Of a stretch of DNA of 64,000 nt, positions 1-7,913 are shown piece after piece (position 1 is the stretch's first letter; each line of letters begins with the position of its first letter). The stretch spans positions 434,001 through 498,000 of the forward strand of contig NZ_CP117849.1 of the NCBI RefSeq assembly GCF_026151165.2. Direction: 5' to 3'. Both the position numbers and the translations under genes were made by a program. The stretch is from Cryobacterium sp. SO2. Lineage in GTDB: Bacteria; Actinomycetota; Actinomycetes; Actinomycetales; Microbacteriaceae. The notes beneath the pieces were generated by a model. The model was not told where the DNA came from. It did not search any database and saw only the letters and a program-made list of their open reading frames with translations.

Positions 1-810
1 CTGCACCCGGCCATAGCGGCCAAGATGATCGCCACGGCCGACCAGATCAGCGGCGGCCGCACGGGACTGAACATCGTCGCCGGTGGCAACCGGGCGTCGG
101 AGTCGCAGATGGGGCTCGGCCTCGAGCTGAACAACATCGAGAAGTACCGCCGCGCCACCGAGTGGGTCGAGATCGTACGAGCGCTCTGGACCGAGACCTC
201 GGTGGACTACCAGGGTGAGTACTTCACCCTCACCGACTGTCAGTCAGACCCCAAGCCGCTGCAGGGCATGCCGCAGATGATCTGCGCCGCGACCTCGGAC
301 ACCGGCCTGGCCTTCGTGGCGAAGAACCTCGACGGTGTGCTCTTCGAGGGCACCTCGCGGGAGTCGGTCATCGAAATCGGGCAGCGCTCCCGCCGGATCT
401 CGCAGGAGAACGGCGACAAGCTCAAGACCTACTGCGTCTTCATGGTCATCCCCGGCGACACCGACGCGGATGCGCAGCGCCGGATCGACCACTTCAACGC
501 CGGTCGCGACGTGCAGGCACTGGCCAACATGGCCGCGGAGTGGGGCGGCAAGCCCACTGATGCGACGTCCAAGAGCCACGACAACGAGGACTGGGCCAAC
601 GCCACGGCGATCAGCACCGGAACCGTCGCCGGCTCGGTCGAATCCATCAGCGAACAGCTCGCCGACATGATCGAGCACGCCGACCTCGACGGAGCCGTGT
701 TCATCATGCCCGACTTCGCCGACGACCTCAGCGTGCTCGGCACCGAGATCCTGCCGCTGCTGGCCAAGAACGGCTTCGCCCAGGCCGCCCCGACCGGAGC
801 ATCCCTCTGA
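1..810 (+). CDS. RutA-type LLM-class flavin monooxygenase (5' end cut off by window)
   Basis: The reading frame is open from base 1, so this is the C-terminal part of a protein; about 100 residues are missing compared with the complete paralogue at 2859. It belongs to the luciferase-like (LLM) FMN-dependent monooxygenases. The closest family resemblance is RutA, which opens the uracil ring using FMNH2 and O2. Recognisable blocks are DQISGGRTGLNIVAGGN near the start, YFTLTDCQSDPKP and the VAGSVESISEQLADM segment near the end, all with counterparts in RutA. Substrate is unknown: no rutB-F genes are present. It precedes an amidohydrolase-TenA-RutA2 operon, which suggests a shared heterocycle substrate (inference). 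A hairpin lies between it and the next gene, so co-transcription is uncertain. Confidence 0.85.
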   Translation: MHPAIAAKMIATADQISGGRTGLNIVAGGNRASESQMGLGLELNNIEKYRRATEWVEIVRALWTETSVDYQGEYFTLTDCQSDPKPLQGMPQMICAATSDTGLAFVAKNLDGVLFEGTSRESVIEIGQRSRRISQENGDKLKTYCVFMVIPGDTDADAQRRIDHFNAGRDVQALANMAAEWGGKPTDATSKSHDNEDWANATAISTGTVAGSVESISEQLADMIEHADLDGAVFIMPDFADDLSVLGTEILPLLAKNGFAQAAPTGASL

Positions 811-827
811 TGCCCCGCCCCCAGAAC

Positions 828-871
828 GGTGGTGAATTGCGGAGTACGGGAGCACTTCGCGATTCACCACT
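828..871. terminator. Imperfect long palindrome between RutA-like gene and amidohydrolase
   Basis: The left arm begins GGTGGTGAATTGCG at 828 and the right arm ends CGCGATTCACCACT at 871. The arms are complementary over about 20 bases with a few mismatches and leave only a tiny loop. It lies 18 bases after the stop codon of the upstream gene. This fits a terminator or attenuator, though there is no T-run. It resembles other long gene-end palindromes in the window. Confidence 0.5.
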
Positions 872-913
872 CACCTCCCCGTCCGCCCCGGAACGCGCCC
901 AGGCGGTGACCCC

Positions 914-2233
914 GTGGCACGCCTGATCATCCGCGGGGGCATGGTCCTCACCCTGGACGACGCGAACAGCTACTACGAGGTGGGCACCGTCGTCGTCGAC
1001 GGCGCCACCATCGTCTCCGTCACGGCCGGCATCGAGCCGATCGCCCCGCTGGCCGGCGACACCGTGATCGACGCCGCCGGCAAGATCGTGATGCCCGGGC
1101 TCATCGACCTGCACTATCACACGGCCCTCGGCAAGGGTTATAACGACCACCTCCCGCTCTGGGAGTACCTCGACGAGTGCTGGTACCCCATCATCCGGGC
1201 GCTCGACGACGAGGCCGCGTACTGGGCCGCGATGCTCAGCTACACGGAGTCGCTTAAGAACGGTGTCACCACCGTCAACGACATGTACCGCAAGCTCGAC
1301 TCCCTGGCCAAGGCCGCCGAGGAGATCGGCATCCGCGCGGTGCTGGCCAACGACGTCGCGCTCGACGAGCACAATCTCGACACGCTCGCCGACAACGCCG
1401 CCGCCCATGCGAACAACCACGGCAGGGCCGGCGGACTCATCGAGGTGCGCATCGGCATCGAGTGGCTGCCGCTGGCCTCGCCCGAGCTGCTCCGCGACGC
1501 CCGGAGCCTGGCGAACGACCTGGACATCGGCATCCACGTGCACCTCAACGAGTCGCAGACCGAGGTGGACAACAGCATCGCGCGCTTCGGCATGCGCCCC
1601 ACCGAGCTGGCCTACGAGACCGGGCTGCTCGGACCGGACACCATCGCCGCGCACTGCGTCTGGCTCAACGACCGCGAGATCGCCCTGATGAAGGAGACCG
1701 GCACCCACATCTCGCACAACCCCAGCTCGAACGCGAAGCTCGGCAACGGCGTGGCCCGGGTGCCGGAGATGCTCGCGGCCGGCCTCAACATCGGCCTCGG
1801 GCACGACGCGGCGGAGTGCAATAACAGCGCCGACATGTTCGAGGTGATGAAGTTCGCGTCGCTGATGCACCGGGCCGTGCGGGCGGATTCCAGCCTGATG
1901 CCCGCCCAGCAGGTGGTGCGGATGGCGACCAGGAACGGCGCCGCCGCCCTCGGCCACAACACCGGTCAGCTCACGGTCGGCTACACGGCTGACATCATCC
2001 TGATCGACACGAACAACGCCATGTTCACCCCCATGCTCCGCGACGACCCCGAGCACCTCTACAGCCACCTGGTCTTCGCGGCCAACGGCAGCGCCGTGGA
2101 CACCACCATCGTCAACGGCGAGATCGTGATGCGCGGGCGCGAGCTCACCCGGGTGAACGAGCAGATGGTGCTCGACGAGGCGCAGAAGGCGTTCCGCCGG
2201 GTCAAGGACAAGATCGTGGTGGTGCGGCGATGA
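914..2233 (+). CDS. ATZ/TRZ-family metal-dependent amidohydrolase (deaminase/hydrolase)
   Basis: A 439-residue amidohydrolase-superfamily enzyme of the subgroup that includes cytosine deaminase, MTA/SAH deaminase and triazine hydrolases. Seen in the sequence: the metal-binding HxH (H67, H69 in GLIDLHYHT), the HVHLNES strand-5 histidine, AAHCVWL (strand-6 histidine) and LGHDAAECNN (strand-8 aspartate), with the usual N- and C-terminal beta-sandwich segments. Full family length. GTG start at 914 with AGGCGGTGA just upstream. The stop overlaps the tenA start (ATGA), so the two are translationally coupled. Likely removes an amino, formyl or other leaving group from a nitrogen heterocycle; the exact substrate cannot be read from sequence. 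Confidence 0.88.
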   Translation: MARLIIRGGMVLTLDDANSYYEVGTVVVDGATIVSVTAGIEPIAPLAGDTVIDAAGKIVMPGLIDLHYHTALGKGYNDHLPLWEYLDECWYPIIRALDDEAAYWAAMLSYTESLKNGVTTVNDMYRKLDSLAKAAEEIGIRAVLANDVALDEHNLDTLADNAAAHANNHGRAGGLIEVRIGIEWLPLASPELLRDARSLANDLDIGIHVHLNESQTEVDNSIARFGMRPTELAYETGLLGPDTIAAHCVWLNDREIALMKETGTHISHNPSSNAKLGNGVARVPEMLAAGLNIGLGHDAAECNNSADMFEVMKFASLMHRAVRADSSLMPAQQVVRMATRNGAAALGHNTGQLTVGYTADIILIDTNNAMFTPMLRDDPEHLYSHLVFAANGSAVDTTIVNGEIVMRGRELTRVNEQMVLDEAQKAFRRVKDKIVVVRR

Positions 2234-2862
2234 CCACGCCCACGCTGTCGGCGACCCTGATGGCCTACGCCGAGCCGCGCTTCGCCGCGTGGTGCCGGAT
2301 GCCGTTCCTCACCCAGCTCGAGGCCGGCACGCTGCCCGTCGAGGTCTTCCGGAACTACCTGGAGCAGGACTTCCTCTACCTGCGGCACTACGCCCGCCTC
2401 TACGCCCGGCTGGCCTCCCTCGCCTCCGATGCCGACGTCGAGCACTTCATCGCGCTCGCGCACGGGATCGTCGCCGTTGAACTGGAGAACCACCGCGCCC
2501 TCGGCGACGGCTTCGACTGCGACTTCGGCGACGTGATCGCCTCCCCGGAGACGCGCGCGTACATGGGCTTCCTGTCGCGGATGTCCGACAACCTGGGCGA
2601 GGCCCTCATCGCCATGCTGCCCTGCGTGGCCGGCTACGGCGTGGCCATCGCCCTGCTCGAGCCCACCGGCGTCGGCCGGTACGCCGGCTGGCTCGCCGCG
2701 TACACCAGCGGCGAGTACCAGCACGTCATCGACCGACACCTCGCCCTGGTCGACCGGCTCGACGTGAGCCTGGACCGGGCCACCCAGATCATGGACGGCG
2801 CCCTCGACCACGAGGACGCCTTCTGGAACCAGCTCCCCCAATCGCAAGGAACACCGCTATGA
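2230..2862 (+). CDS. tenA: TenA-family aminopyrimidine aminohydrolase / thiaminase II
   Basis: A 210-residue all-helical TenA/THI-4 protein of normal family length. The catalytic residues known from Bacillus TenA have counterparts: D47 in YLEQDF, C132 in MLPCVAGYG (nucleophile) and E195 in DHEDAFW. It is therefore the TenA_C type, whose characterised members hydrolyse 4-amino-5-aminomethyl-2-methylpyrimidine to HMP or cleave thiamine. No thiamine biosynthesis gene or TPP riboswitch is nearby. Instead it overlaps by ATGA with an amidohydrolase upstream and with a RutA-like monooxygenase downstream, which suggests catabolism or salvage of a pyrimidine (inference). Confidence 0.85.
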   Translation: MTTPTLSATLMAYAEPRFAAWCRMPFLTQLEAGTLPVEVFRNYLEQDFLYLRHYARLYARLASLASDADVEHFIALAHGIVAVELENHRALGDGFDCDFGDVIASPETRAYMGFLSRMSDNLGEALIAMLPCVAGYGVAIALLEPTGVGRYAGWLAAYTSGEYQHVIDRHLALVDRLDVSLDRATQIMDGALDHEDAFWNQLPQSQGTPL

Positions 2863-3974
2863 AGATCTCCACCGAACCCGCGCGATCCGTGGAACTGGGA
2901 GTGTTTCTCCCGGTCGGCAGTGGCGGCTGGATCACCTCGACCACGAGCCCGCAGCTTCCCGCGACGTACGACTACAACCGCGACGTCACCGTGCTCGCCG
3001 AGGAACTCGGCTTCGACTTCGCCCTGAGCATGGCCAAGTGGCGCGGCTACGGCGGACCGAGCGCGCACTGGGACACCACCCTGGAGTCCATCTCGACGAT
3101 GGCCGGACTGGCCGAGGCCACCAGCCGCATCAAGGTCTGGGCGACGGTGCACACCATGGTCTTCCACCCGGCCGTTGTGGCCAAGATGGGCGCGGTGATC
3201 GACCAGATCTCCAACGGCCGGTTCGGGCTCAACATCGTCGCCGGGTCCAACCCGTCCGACCAGGGCCAGTTCGGGCTCTGGCGCGATCTCGACCACGCCG
3301 GACGCTACGCGCTCGCCGAGGAATGGATCACGGTCGCGCGCCGGCTCTGGACCGAGGAGCGGGTCGACTTCGAGGGGGAGTTCTTCACCCTCACCGACTG
3401 CGTCTCCAGCCCGAAGCCGGCCGCCCTGCCGCCGGTGATCTGCGCCGGTGGCTCCGACCGCGGCTTCAAGTTCACCATCGACCACTGCGCCGGCAGTCTG
3501 CTGCAGGGCGGCGACGACGACCGCCACATCGCCCTGGGCCGGCGGGCGAAGGAGATCGCCCGGGAGTCGAACAAGCCCGACTTCAAGACCTACGGCCTGT
3601 TCACCCTGGTGCCCGGTCTGACGGATGCCGACGCCCAGGCCAGGGTGGACGACTACAACGCCGGTGTCGACCTGATCGCCCTGGAGAACCAGGCCAGGGA
3701 GTACGGCGCGGACACCGCGAAGGAGAACACCTCGGCGAAGAACTTCGTGCAGGCCAGGACAGACGCCGTGGCGGTGGGCAAATCGGCCCTTGTCGGCTCG
3801 CCGGAGACCATCGCCCGCCGGCTGGCCTACGCGGTGCGGGAGGCGCAGCTGGACGGCGTCACCATCATCGTGCCCGAGTTCATCGACGACCTGCGCGTGA
3901 TCGGCGAGCAGGTGGCGCCGCTGCTCGCGGAGTTCGGCGTGAGCACCCTCGCCGCGAGCGGAGTGCCTGCCTGA
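2859..3974 (+). CDS. RutA-type LLM-class flavin monooxygenase (second copy)
   Basis: A complete 371-residue FMN-dependent monooxygenase aligning over its whole length with RutA: an N-terminal LGVFLPVGSGGW block, FALSMAKWRGYGG, then DQISNGRFGLNIVAGSN, FFTLTDCVSSPKP and VICAGGSDRG. It is a paralogue of the partial gene at the left edge; the two share most of these blocks. Its ATG overlaps the tenA stop (ATGA), making it the last gene of an amidohydrolase-tenA-monooxygenase unit. Expected chemistry is oxygen insertion or ring opening next to a ring nitrogen, with reduced flavin from a separate reductase. The true substrate is unknown. Confidence 0.88.
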   Translation: MKISTEPARSVELGVFLPVGSGGWITSTTSPQLPATYDYNRDVTVLAEELGFDFALSMAKWRGYGGPSAHWDTTLESISTMAGLAEATSRIKVWATVHTMVFHPAVVAKMGAVIDQISNGRFGLNIVAGSNPSDQGQFGLWRDLDHAGRYALAEEWITVARRLWTEERVDFEGEFFTLTDCVSSPKPAALPPVICAGGSDRGFKFTIDHCAGSLLQGGDDDRHIALGRRAKEIARESNKPDFKTYGLFTLVPGLTDADAQARVDDYNAGVDLIALENQAREYGADTAKENTSAKNFVQARTDAVAVGKSALVGSPETIARRLAYAVREAQLDGVTIIVPEFIDDLRVIGEQVAPLLAEFGVSTLAASGVPA

Positions 3975-4066
3975 GGGTGACCGGGGAATGCCGGCCAGGG
4001 TCTCTGACGCGGGGTACTGTGTGCAGCGAAATCGAGGTTCAACCCCGACCCGACTCAAGGAGATGC

Positions 4067-4483
4067 ATGATGGCTGGTGGAGTGGCACGCCGCGACCGAT
4101 TCGAACTGCCCGACTCGGTGCGACGCTTTTTCGAGGGTGACTGGGAGACCGCCGCCCTGAGGGTGGAGGAGTACCAGGAGGGCAGCACGCTGGTCGTGAA
4201 GGCTGAGATCCCCGGCATCGACCCGGAGAAGGACGTGGACATCTCGGTGTCGGACGGGGTGCTGCACATCCAGGCCGAACGCCAGGAGCGCACGGAGCAC
4301 AAGGAGAAGGGCGGCTATCGCACCGAGTTCCGGTACGGGTCGTTCGCCCGGGACATCACGCTGCCCAGCGGCAGCAAGGACGCCGACGTCTCGGCGAGCT
4401 ACCGCGATGGCGTGCTCGAGGTGCGGGTGCCCGTCGCAGAACGGGCGGAGACCCGCGCGAAGATCCCGGTCACCCGCGGCTGA
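4067..4483 (+). CDS. Hsp20 / alpha-crystallin small heat-shock protein
   Basis: A 138-residue small heat-shock chaperone. The alpha-crystallin domain fills most of the protein, from about LRVEEYQEGSTLVVKAEIPG through GGYRTEFRYGSFARDITLP to the closing beta strand GVLEVRVPV. A short basic N-terminus precedes it. The start is one of two tandem ATGs at 4067 and 4070, preceded by AAGGAG at 4057-4062. Upstream in-frame codons run through the previous gene and are not part of it. It is a stand-alone gene; no HspR or CIRCE element was recognised upstream. Role: ATP-independent holdase binding unfolded cytosolic proteins. Confidence 0.93.
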   Translation: MMAGGVARRDRFELPDSVRRFFEGDWETAALRVEEYQEGSTLVVKAEIPGIDPEKDVDISVSDGVLHIQAERQERTEHKEKGGYRTEFRYGSFARDITLPSGSKDADVSASYRDGVLEVRVPVAERAETRAKIPVTRG

Positions 4484-4501
4484 GCGGGCACCTCGGCGGC
4501 G

Positions 4502-5542
4502 TCAGCGCCCGCCCCAGGCGGCGGCAGCGGCCATCCGGGCGAGGTACTGGTGCATGACGGTGGCGCTGTCGAGCTTGTTGACGGCTCCCGTGATGAACAG
4601 GTCGTGCTGCGGTGAGTGGTACAGAACGGTGCCGGTCGAGCCGGAGTGGCCGACCAGCACCGGAATCGGTGCGAACGGGGACAGCAGCCGCGGGATCTGG
4701 AAGCGCATCACGCCCAGGCCGTAGGAGATCGGGCCGAACACCCGGTGCGGCGAGGCGGTGAGGTCGCTCAGGTGGCGCACGTCGAAGAACGCGCCGGCCA
4801 CGAACGCACGCAGGAAGCGGATCGCATCCGGCGCGCTCGATACGAGCCCGCCCTGCGCCCGAACCGAGGCCATGGCCAGCGGGATCCGCAGGTCGGTCGT
4901 GCCGGAGCGGATCGGCAGGATGTCGTCGTACCGTCCGAGGGCCGCCGCGGTGAACGGCCAGGTCTCGCCCAGCGCCGCCCGGTCGAGGATGCGGTCGGTG
5001 ACGGCCTCCTCGAAGGTCGCGCCGGTGACGGCCTCGATGATCATGCCGAGCAGCTGGAAGTTGGTGTCGGAGTAGTGCGCGCGAGTGGAGCCGGGCGCGA
5101 ACCGGGCGGGCATGCCGCGGCCGCGGTCGAGCGCGTCGGCGTCGCTCCAGCCGAGGTCGTGCTGCAGCAGGGTGCCGAGCATGCCGCCGGGGCCCTCGAA
5201 GTAGTCGGCCAGCCCGCTGGTCTGGGCCAGCAGCATCCGCACCGTGATCGAGCCGCCGTTGTCGGTGCCGCCGACGGTGTTCAGGCCGGTCAGGGTGCCG
5301 GCCGGCAGGTATCCGGCGGCGGGGGAGTCCAGGGTGAGCAGGCCCTCGTCGCACAGTTGCAGGATGAGCGCGGTGACGTAGAGCTTGGTGATGCTGGCCA
5401 GGAAGAACGGCTGGGCCTGGTCGCCGTGCGACCACGACCAGCCGGCGTCCGGACGCTCCAGCCGCCAGAGGGTGGGTGTGTGTGTGCGGGCTGCCAGGCG
5501 CTCCGCGAGAATGGTCAGGCGCTGGTCGGTCGAAGCTGTCAC
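4502..5542 (-). CDS. Serine hydrolase, class C beta-lactamase / penicillin-binding-protein fold
   Basis: A 346-residue protein with the beta-lactamase-class-C fold motifs: the SxxK catalytic pair S50-I-T-K53 in FFLASITKLYV, a YSD motif (HYSDTNFQLLG) in place of the usual YxN, and HSGSTGTVLYH as the KTG-like third motif. There is no signal peptide or membrane anchor, so it is predicted cytosolic, like many esterase/peptidase relatives (EstB type) rather than true beta-lactamases. It is convergent with hsp20 (18-base gap) and lies downstream of arsC on the same strand, 104 bases away. Substrate unknown. Confidence 0.85.
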   Translation of the reverse strand: MTASTDQRLTILAERLAARTHTPTLWRLERPDAGWSWSHGDQAQPFFLASITKLYVTALILQLCDEGLLTLDSPAAGYLPAGTLTGLNTVGGTDNGGSITVRMLLAQTSGLADYFEGPGGMLGTLLQHDLGWSDADALDRGRGMPARFAPGSTRAHYSDTNFQLLGMIIEAVTGATFEEAVTDRILDRAALGETWPFTAAALGRYDDILPIRSGTTDLRIPLAMASVRAQGGLVSSAPDAIRFLRAFVAGAFFDVRHLSDLTASPHRVFGPISYGLGVMRFQIPRLLSPFAPIPVLVGHSGSTGTVLYHSPQHDLFITGAVNKLDSATVMHQYLARMAAAAAWGGR

Positions 5543-5646
5543 GGCATCCCGTCGAGTTGCGGCTCAGGCTGGCAGCGGCCGAGCCTCAACGCCCACATTA
5601 GCGAGCCGGACCGCTCCAGGAGCGCAAATCGCGGTCGACAGGGTCG

Positions 5647-6078
5647 TCAGTCGGCGGCGGGCAGGATCTCGGCGAGCAGGGCCTGGATACGCGCCTTGAT
5701 GTCGTCGCGGATCGGGCGCACCGCGTCGATGCCCTGGCCGGCCGGGTCGGCCAGTTCCCAGTCCTCGTAGCGCTTGCCGGGGAAGATCGGGCAGGCGTCG
5801 CCGCAGCCCATGGTGATCACGACGTCGGAGTCCTTGACGGCCTCGACCGTGAGGATCTTCGGCACATTGTCGGCGATGTCGATGCCGTCCTCGGCCATAG
5901 CCGCGATGGCCACGGGGTTGATCTGGTCCTTGGGCTCCGAGCCAGCGGACAGCACCTCGACCCGGCCACCGGAGAGGGCGGCGAGGTAGCCGGCGGCCAT
6001 CTGCGACCGGCCGGCGTTGTGCACGCAGACGAACAGGACTGTGGGCTTCACAGCGGGAGTAGTGGCGGTGTCAGGCAT
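5647..6078 (-). CDS. arsC: Arsenate reductase, low-molecular-weight phosphatase type
   Basis: A 143-residue ArsC of the LMW-tyrosine-phosphatase fold that reduces arsenate to arsenite. The anion-binding loop CX5R is C18-VHNAG-R24-S, and the second signature GCGDACPIFPG...DWELADP is typical of thioredoxin- or mycothiol-linked bacterial ArsC proteins. The reductant cannot be decided from sequence; mycothiol or mycoredoxin is usual in actinobacteria. GGGAGGAGA lies before the ATG. An ArsR-type operator candidate sits at 6104-6119, the same motif as in the acr3/arsR gap 10 kb away, so arsC is probably arsenite-inducible (inference). Confidence 0.92.
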   Translation of the reverse strand: MPDTATTPAVKPTVLFVCVHNAGRSQMAAGYLAALSGGRVEVLSAGSEPKDQINPVAIAAMAEDGIDIADNVPKILTVEAVKDSDVVITMGCGDACPIFPGKRYEDWELADPAGQGIDAVRPIRDDIKARIQALLAEILPAAD

Positions 6079-6103
6079 GGATGCATCCTTCGGGAGGAGA
6101 TTG

Positions 6104-6119
6104 ATCGATACCTGTCAAT
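6104..6119. promoter_or_regulatory. Candidate ArsR operator upstream of arsC
   Basis: The 16-mer ATCGATACCTGTCAAT is an imperfect inverted repeat ATYGA-N6-TCRAT, 26 bases upstream of the arsC ATG. On the minus strand it contains TTGACA, a possible -35 box, and an AT-rich TATATA stretch flanks it. A near-identical 16-mer occurs at 16583-16598 upstream of arsR. Confidence 0.55.
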
Positions 6120-6142
6120 ATATACGATGAGTCGGCCCGCGA

Positions 6143-6204
6143 GTTGCTCCCGTGCGGACGAGATGCCCCGGTGTAACGGGGCAACTCGTCCGGAACGGGG
6201 CAAC
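6143..6204 (-). terminator. Long hairpin ending the peptide-transporter operon
   Basis: Two 28-base arms (6143-6170 and 6177-6204) pair with four mismatches around a six-base loop; the inner part is CGGACGAGATGCCCCG against CGGGGCAACTCGTCCG. It lies 12 bases past the stop of the ATP-binding protein gene and before the arsC promoter, as expected for a transcription terminator insulating arsC. No clear U-tract follows. Confidence 0.65.
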
Positions 6205-6215
6205 TTGCGCGGAGG

Positions 6216-7913
6216 CTAGGCGCGGCGGCGGCCGGGGATCGACGCGACAAGTTCGCGCGTGTAGTCCTCAGCCGGAGCGGAGAGCACCGCGGCGGCGTCG
6301 CCCTGCTCGATGACGCGGCCGGTGCGCATCACGGCGACCCGGTCGGACACCTGCCGGATGACACCGAGGTCGTGCGAGATGAACAAGTAGCTCAGGCCGA
6401 ACTCCACCTGCAGGTCAACGAGCAGCTGCAGGATCTGCTCCTGCACCGACACGTCCAGCGCCGACACCGGCTCGTCCAGTACCAGCAGTTCGGGGCCGAG
6501 CGCGAGCGCCCTGGCGATGGCGACCCGCTGGCGCTGACCGCCGGAGAGCTGGGCGGGGCGCCGGTCGGACAGGGCCGGGTCGAGGCGCACCGCGGAGAGC
6601 AGCTCGCGCACCGCCCCGGCGCGCTGCGGCCGGGTGCCGACCTTGAACGCCCGCAGGGGTTCGTCGATGAGGCGTTCCACCGACATGGTGGGGTCGAGCG
6701 AGCCGAACGGGTTCTGGTAGACCACCTGGATGCGCCGGCGCAGCTGGCGCAGCTCCTCACCGGCCACGGTGCTGATGTCCTGGCCGTCGAAGCGGATGCG
6801 GCCGGAGTCCGCAGGCGTGCTTCGGGCGGCGATGCGTGCCGTGGTGGTCTTGCCCGAGCCGGACTCGCCGACGATCGCGAAGGTGCTGCCGCGGGGAACC
6901 GTGAACGAGACCTTGTCGACGGCCGTGAGGGTCTTCGGCCCGCCGGCGGGCTGGCGCAGCGTGTAGGTCTTGGTCAACTCGTCCACAACGAGGATGTCGG
7001 CCGCGCTAGTGGCGGCGGCCGACGCGCGGAACGCCAGGGTGAGCCTGTCGCGCGCTGCGGCGCCGGCGTCGCCCAGTGCGTTCATCGGGCTCGGGGTCAG
7101 GCGACCGCTGGTGAGGCCGGGTGCGGCCGCGACCAGTTCCCGCGTGTACGGGTGCGCGGGGGTGCCGAGCACATCGGCCGGGGTGCCCTGCTCGACGATG
7201 CGGCCGGCCTGCATGACCAGGATGTGGTCGGCCCGGTCGGCCGCGATCGCGAGGTCGTGGGTGACCAGGATCACCGCAGTGCCCTGCTCCCGCGCCAGCG
7301 TTTCGAGGCGGTCGAGCACGTGTCGTTGCACGGTCACGTCGAGGGCGCTGGTGGGCTCGTCGGCGATCACCAGCCGCGGCGAGCACGACCAGGCCACGCC
7401 GATCAGCACGCGCTGCCGCATGCCGCCGGAGAGCTCGTGCGGGTACTGGCCGGCGCGGCCGGCGGCATCCGGGATGCCCACCTCGTCGAGGATGCGCACG
7501 GCAGCGGTGGCCGCGTCGGCGCGATTGAGGCCCCGGTGCAGGCGCAGGCTCTCGGCGATCTGCTCGCCCACCTTCATGAGCGGGTTGAGCGAGTTGCTCG
7601 GGTCCTGCGGCACGAAGCCGATGTCGGCCCCGCGGATGCGGCGCAGGGAGCGTTCGGGCATCGTGACCAGCTCGCGGTTGTCGAACGAGATCGACCCGGC
7701 GACGGTGCGGCCGCCGTCGGGCAGCCGGCGCACGAGCGCCTGCGAGATGGTGCTCTTGCCCGAGCCGGACTCACCGACCACGGCGACGATGGCGCCGGGC
7801 GCCACAGCGAAGTCGACGCCGCGCACGGCGTGGGTGCGGCCGGAGCGGGTGTCGTAGTCGATCTGCAGGTCGGTGACGCGCAGCAGCGCCTCGCCGGGTG
7901 CGGAGTGGTTCAT
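6216..7913 (-). CDS. Dipeptide/oligopeptide ABC transporter, fused double ATP-binding protein (DppD-DppF type)
   Basis: A 565-residue protein with two complete ABC ATPase domains. The first has GESGSGKST (Walker A, residues 47-55), LSGGMRQR and LVIADEPTSALD. The second has GESGSGKTT, LSGGQRQR and LLVLDEPVSALD. Fused DppDF/OppDF proteins of this size are common in actinobacteria. It energises uptake through the two permeases just upstream. The start is the ATG at 7913, which overlaps the dppC-like stop (ATGA); the frame continues upstream but only inside that gene. Last gene of the operon, followed by a long hairpin. Confidence 0.9.
   Translation of the reverse strand: MNHSAPGEALLRVTDLQIDYDTRSGRTHAVRGVDFAVAPGAIVAVVGESGSGKSTISQALVRRLPDGGRTVAGSISFDNRELVTMPERSLRRIRGADIGFVPQDPSNSLNPLMKVGEQIAESLRLHRGLNRADAATAAVRILDEVGIPDAAGRAGQYPHELSGGMRQRVLIGVAWSCSPRLVIADEPTSALDVTVQRHVLDRLETLAREQGTAVILVTHDLAIAADRADHILVMQAGRIVEQGTPADVLGTPAHPYTRELVAAAPGLTSGRLTPSPMNALGDAGAAARDRLTLAFRASAAATSAADILVVDELTKTYTLRQPAGGPKTLTAVDKVSFTVPRGSTFAIVGESGSGKTTTARIAARSTPADSGRIRFDGQDISTVAGEELRQLRRRIQVVYQNPFGSLDPTMSVERLIDEPLRAFKVGTRPQRAGAVRELLSAVRLDPALSDRRPAQLSGGQRQRVAIARALALGPELLVLDEPVSALDVSVQEQILQLLVDLQVEFGLSYLFISHDLGVIRQVSDRVAVMRTGRVIEQGDAAAVLSAPAEDYTRELVASIPGRRRA

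Noticed and set aside
728..2068. Long antisense open frames opposite real genes (also at 2634-4088, 6372-8015, 20981-23062, 25000-26350, 48466-51045)
   Set aside because: They lie wholly opposite well-supported genes, have low-complexity Gly/Arg/Val/Glu-rich translations without domains, and are expected in high-GC DNA.
811..2230. TPP riboswitch near tenA
   Set aside because: No THI-box core sequences were found upstream of the operon, and the gap before the amidohydrolase holds only a hairpin.
3038..4066. N-terminal extension of the Hsp20 frame through the RutA-like gene
   Set aside because: The extension is an Arg-rich shadow of another frame; the Hsp20 gene has its own ribosome site and ATG at 4067.
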